Of a stretch of DNA of 5,683 nt, positions 4,985-5,683 are shown piece after piece. Origin of the DNA: Candidatus Latescibacterota bacterium (lineage in GTDB: Bacteria > Krumholzibacteriota > Krumholzibacteriia > WVZY01 > JAKEHA01); contig JAKEHA010000251.1 of the NCBI GenBank assembly GCA_022615275.1, positions 1 through 5,683 of the forward strand, given 5' to 3'. The notes below the pieces were generated by a model. That model did no database searches, was not told where the DNA came from, and worked only from the letters and a program-made list of their open reading frames with translations. Each line of letters starts with the position of its first letter. The stretch's first letter is position 1. Made by a program: the position numbers and the translations under genes.

Positions 4985-5683
4985 ACCACTACGGCAAACC
5001 CCGTGGACCACGGAACTCGAGGGGATTCGCGCGCCGCTGGGCGTGATTCTCTATTTGATCCGTCGCGACAACCTCGACATCTACGACATTCCGATCGCGA
5101 AGATCACGCGCGAGTACCTCGACTATCTGAATCTCATGGAAGGGATGCAGATCGAGCTGGCGGGCGAGTTCTTCGTCCTGGCCGCGACCTTGATGCGCAT
5201 CAAGATCCAGATGCTCTTGCGCAAGGACGACGACACCGACGAGGACCCGCGCCAGGAGCTGGTCCAGAGCATTCTCGAGTACAAGAAGATGGTCGAAGCC
5301 GCGCGCACCTTCAAAGAGATCGAAGACGAACGCATGCGCGTGTTCACGCGCCCGGTACCGCAGGAAGAGAAGGACGCGGTCACCGGCGAAGCGGTCCTCG
5401 ACCTGAATCTCTTCCAGTTGATGCGGGCCTTCCAGGAGGTCATGACCCAGTTCGAGGGCGCCGAGGTGCGCGAGGTCGAGCTCGAGGCCTACACCATCGA
5501 AGAGAAGATCGACCTGGTGCGCGCAACCCTGGAAGCGCGCGAGCCGTCGATGTTCGCCGATCTGTTCTCGGGCTCGCGTTCGCGCCTGGAAGTGATCGTC
5601 ACCTTCATGGCGCTCCTGGAGCTATTGAAGCATGGGCAGGCGCGCGTAGAGCAGGAAGGGTCGTTCGGTTCCATCTGGATCTA
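4977..5683 (+). CDS. scpA: Segregation and condensation protein A (kleisin), runs off the window
   Basis: ScpA is the kleisin that bridges the Smc heads and, with ScpB, forms the condensin-like complex that compacts and segregates the chromosome. Visible are 235 codons plus the bases TA, which could begin a stop codon or a Tyr. The N-terminal domain has LYLIRRDNLDIYDIPIAKIT (25-44) and EYLDYL (46-51), then the helix AGEFFVLAATLMRIKIQMLL (62-81), matching family hallmarks. The middle is acidic and helical (EDPRQELVQSILEYKKM). The C-terminal winged helix reads FMALLELLKHG...QEGSFGSIWI (210-235), so at most a short tail is missing. The start is the TTG at 4977, overlapping the trpS stop by 8 bases with AGGGAG at 4961-4966; no other in-frame start precedes the conserved block. 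The usual N-terminal F-x-GPLDLLL is altered here to EGIRAPLGVIL. scpB probably follows outside the window (inference). Confidence 0.93.
   Translation, partial: MAEPLRQTPWTTELEGIRAPLGVILYLIRRDNLDIYDIPIAKITREYLDYLNLMEGMQIELAGEFFVLAATLMRIKIQMLLRKDDDTDEDPRQELVQSILEYKKMVEAARTFKEIEDERMRVFTRPVPQEEKDAVTGEAVLDLNLFQLMRAFQEVMTQFEGAEVREVELEAYTIEEKIDLVRATLEAREPSMFADLFSGSRSRLEVIVTFMALLELLKHGQARVEQEGSFGSIWI

Noticed and set aside
3956..5011. 351-codon open frame on the minus strand covering all of trpS
   Set aside because: It lies antisense to a gene with clear motifs, has an Arg/Leu/Gly/Val-rich composition, matches no family and has no ribosome site; such antisense openness is common in GC-rich genes.

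Overview
The window is GC-rich bacterial chromosome made of housekeeping genes plus one exported protein. The exported protein ends in a C-terminal FlgD-Ig/type IX-sorting-like module (PNPFNP...IYDVTGR...SGVYLYRM...RRMVLLK). In GC-rich genomes this module is typical of the FCB-associated candidate phyla (Eisenbacteria, Krumholzibacteria, Latescibacteria and relatives). That placement is an inference from protein style and composition, with no phylogeny behind it. No mobile element, CRISPR array, tRNA or rRNA is visible.

Left part, minus strand (1-2631): two separate transcription units run leftward. rpsT (ribosomal protein S20) has its own sigma70-type promoter, a strong ribosome site and a near-perfect hairpin-plus-T12 terminator. 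Just past that terminator a second promoter (TTGACT-17-TAGACT) drives a 686-residue secreted protein. That protein has two jelly-roll-like modules, a third beta-rich domain and the FlgD-like tail, and its gene ends in another intrinsic terminator at the window edge.

Right part, plus strand (2679-5683): divergent from rpsT are a small three-helix membrane protein with an unusual apparent ACG start, xerD four bases later, then trpS and scpA. trpS has its own strong promoter (TTGACA-18-TAGAAT) just after the xerD stop. scpA starts at a TTG that overlaps the trpS stop by 8 bases and runs off the window after 235 codons, very near its expected end. XerD (chromosome dimer resolution at dif) and ScpA (kleisin of the Smc-ScpAB condensin) both serve chromosome segregation; trpS charges tRNA-Trp.

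The gene content is mostly conventional. The points most worth a second look are the SD-ACG start of the small membrane protein, the four-cysteine [4Fe-4S]-type motif in TrpRS, and the dyads at two of the promoters. I did not find evidence for a new multi-gene system here.
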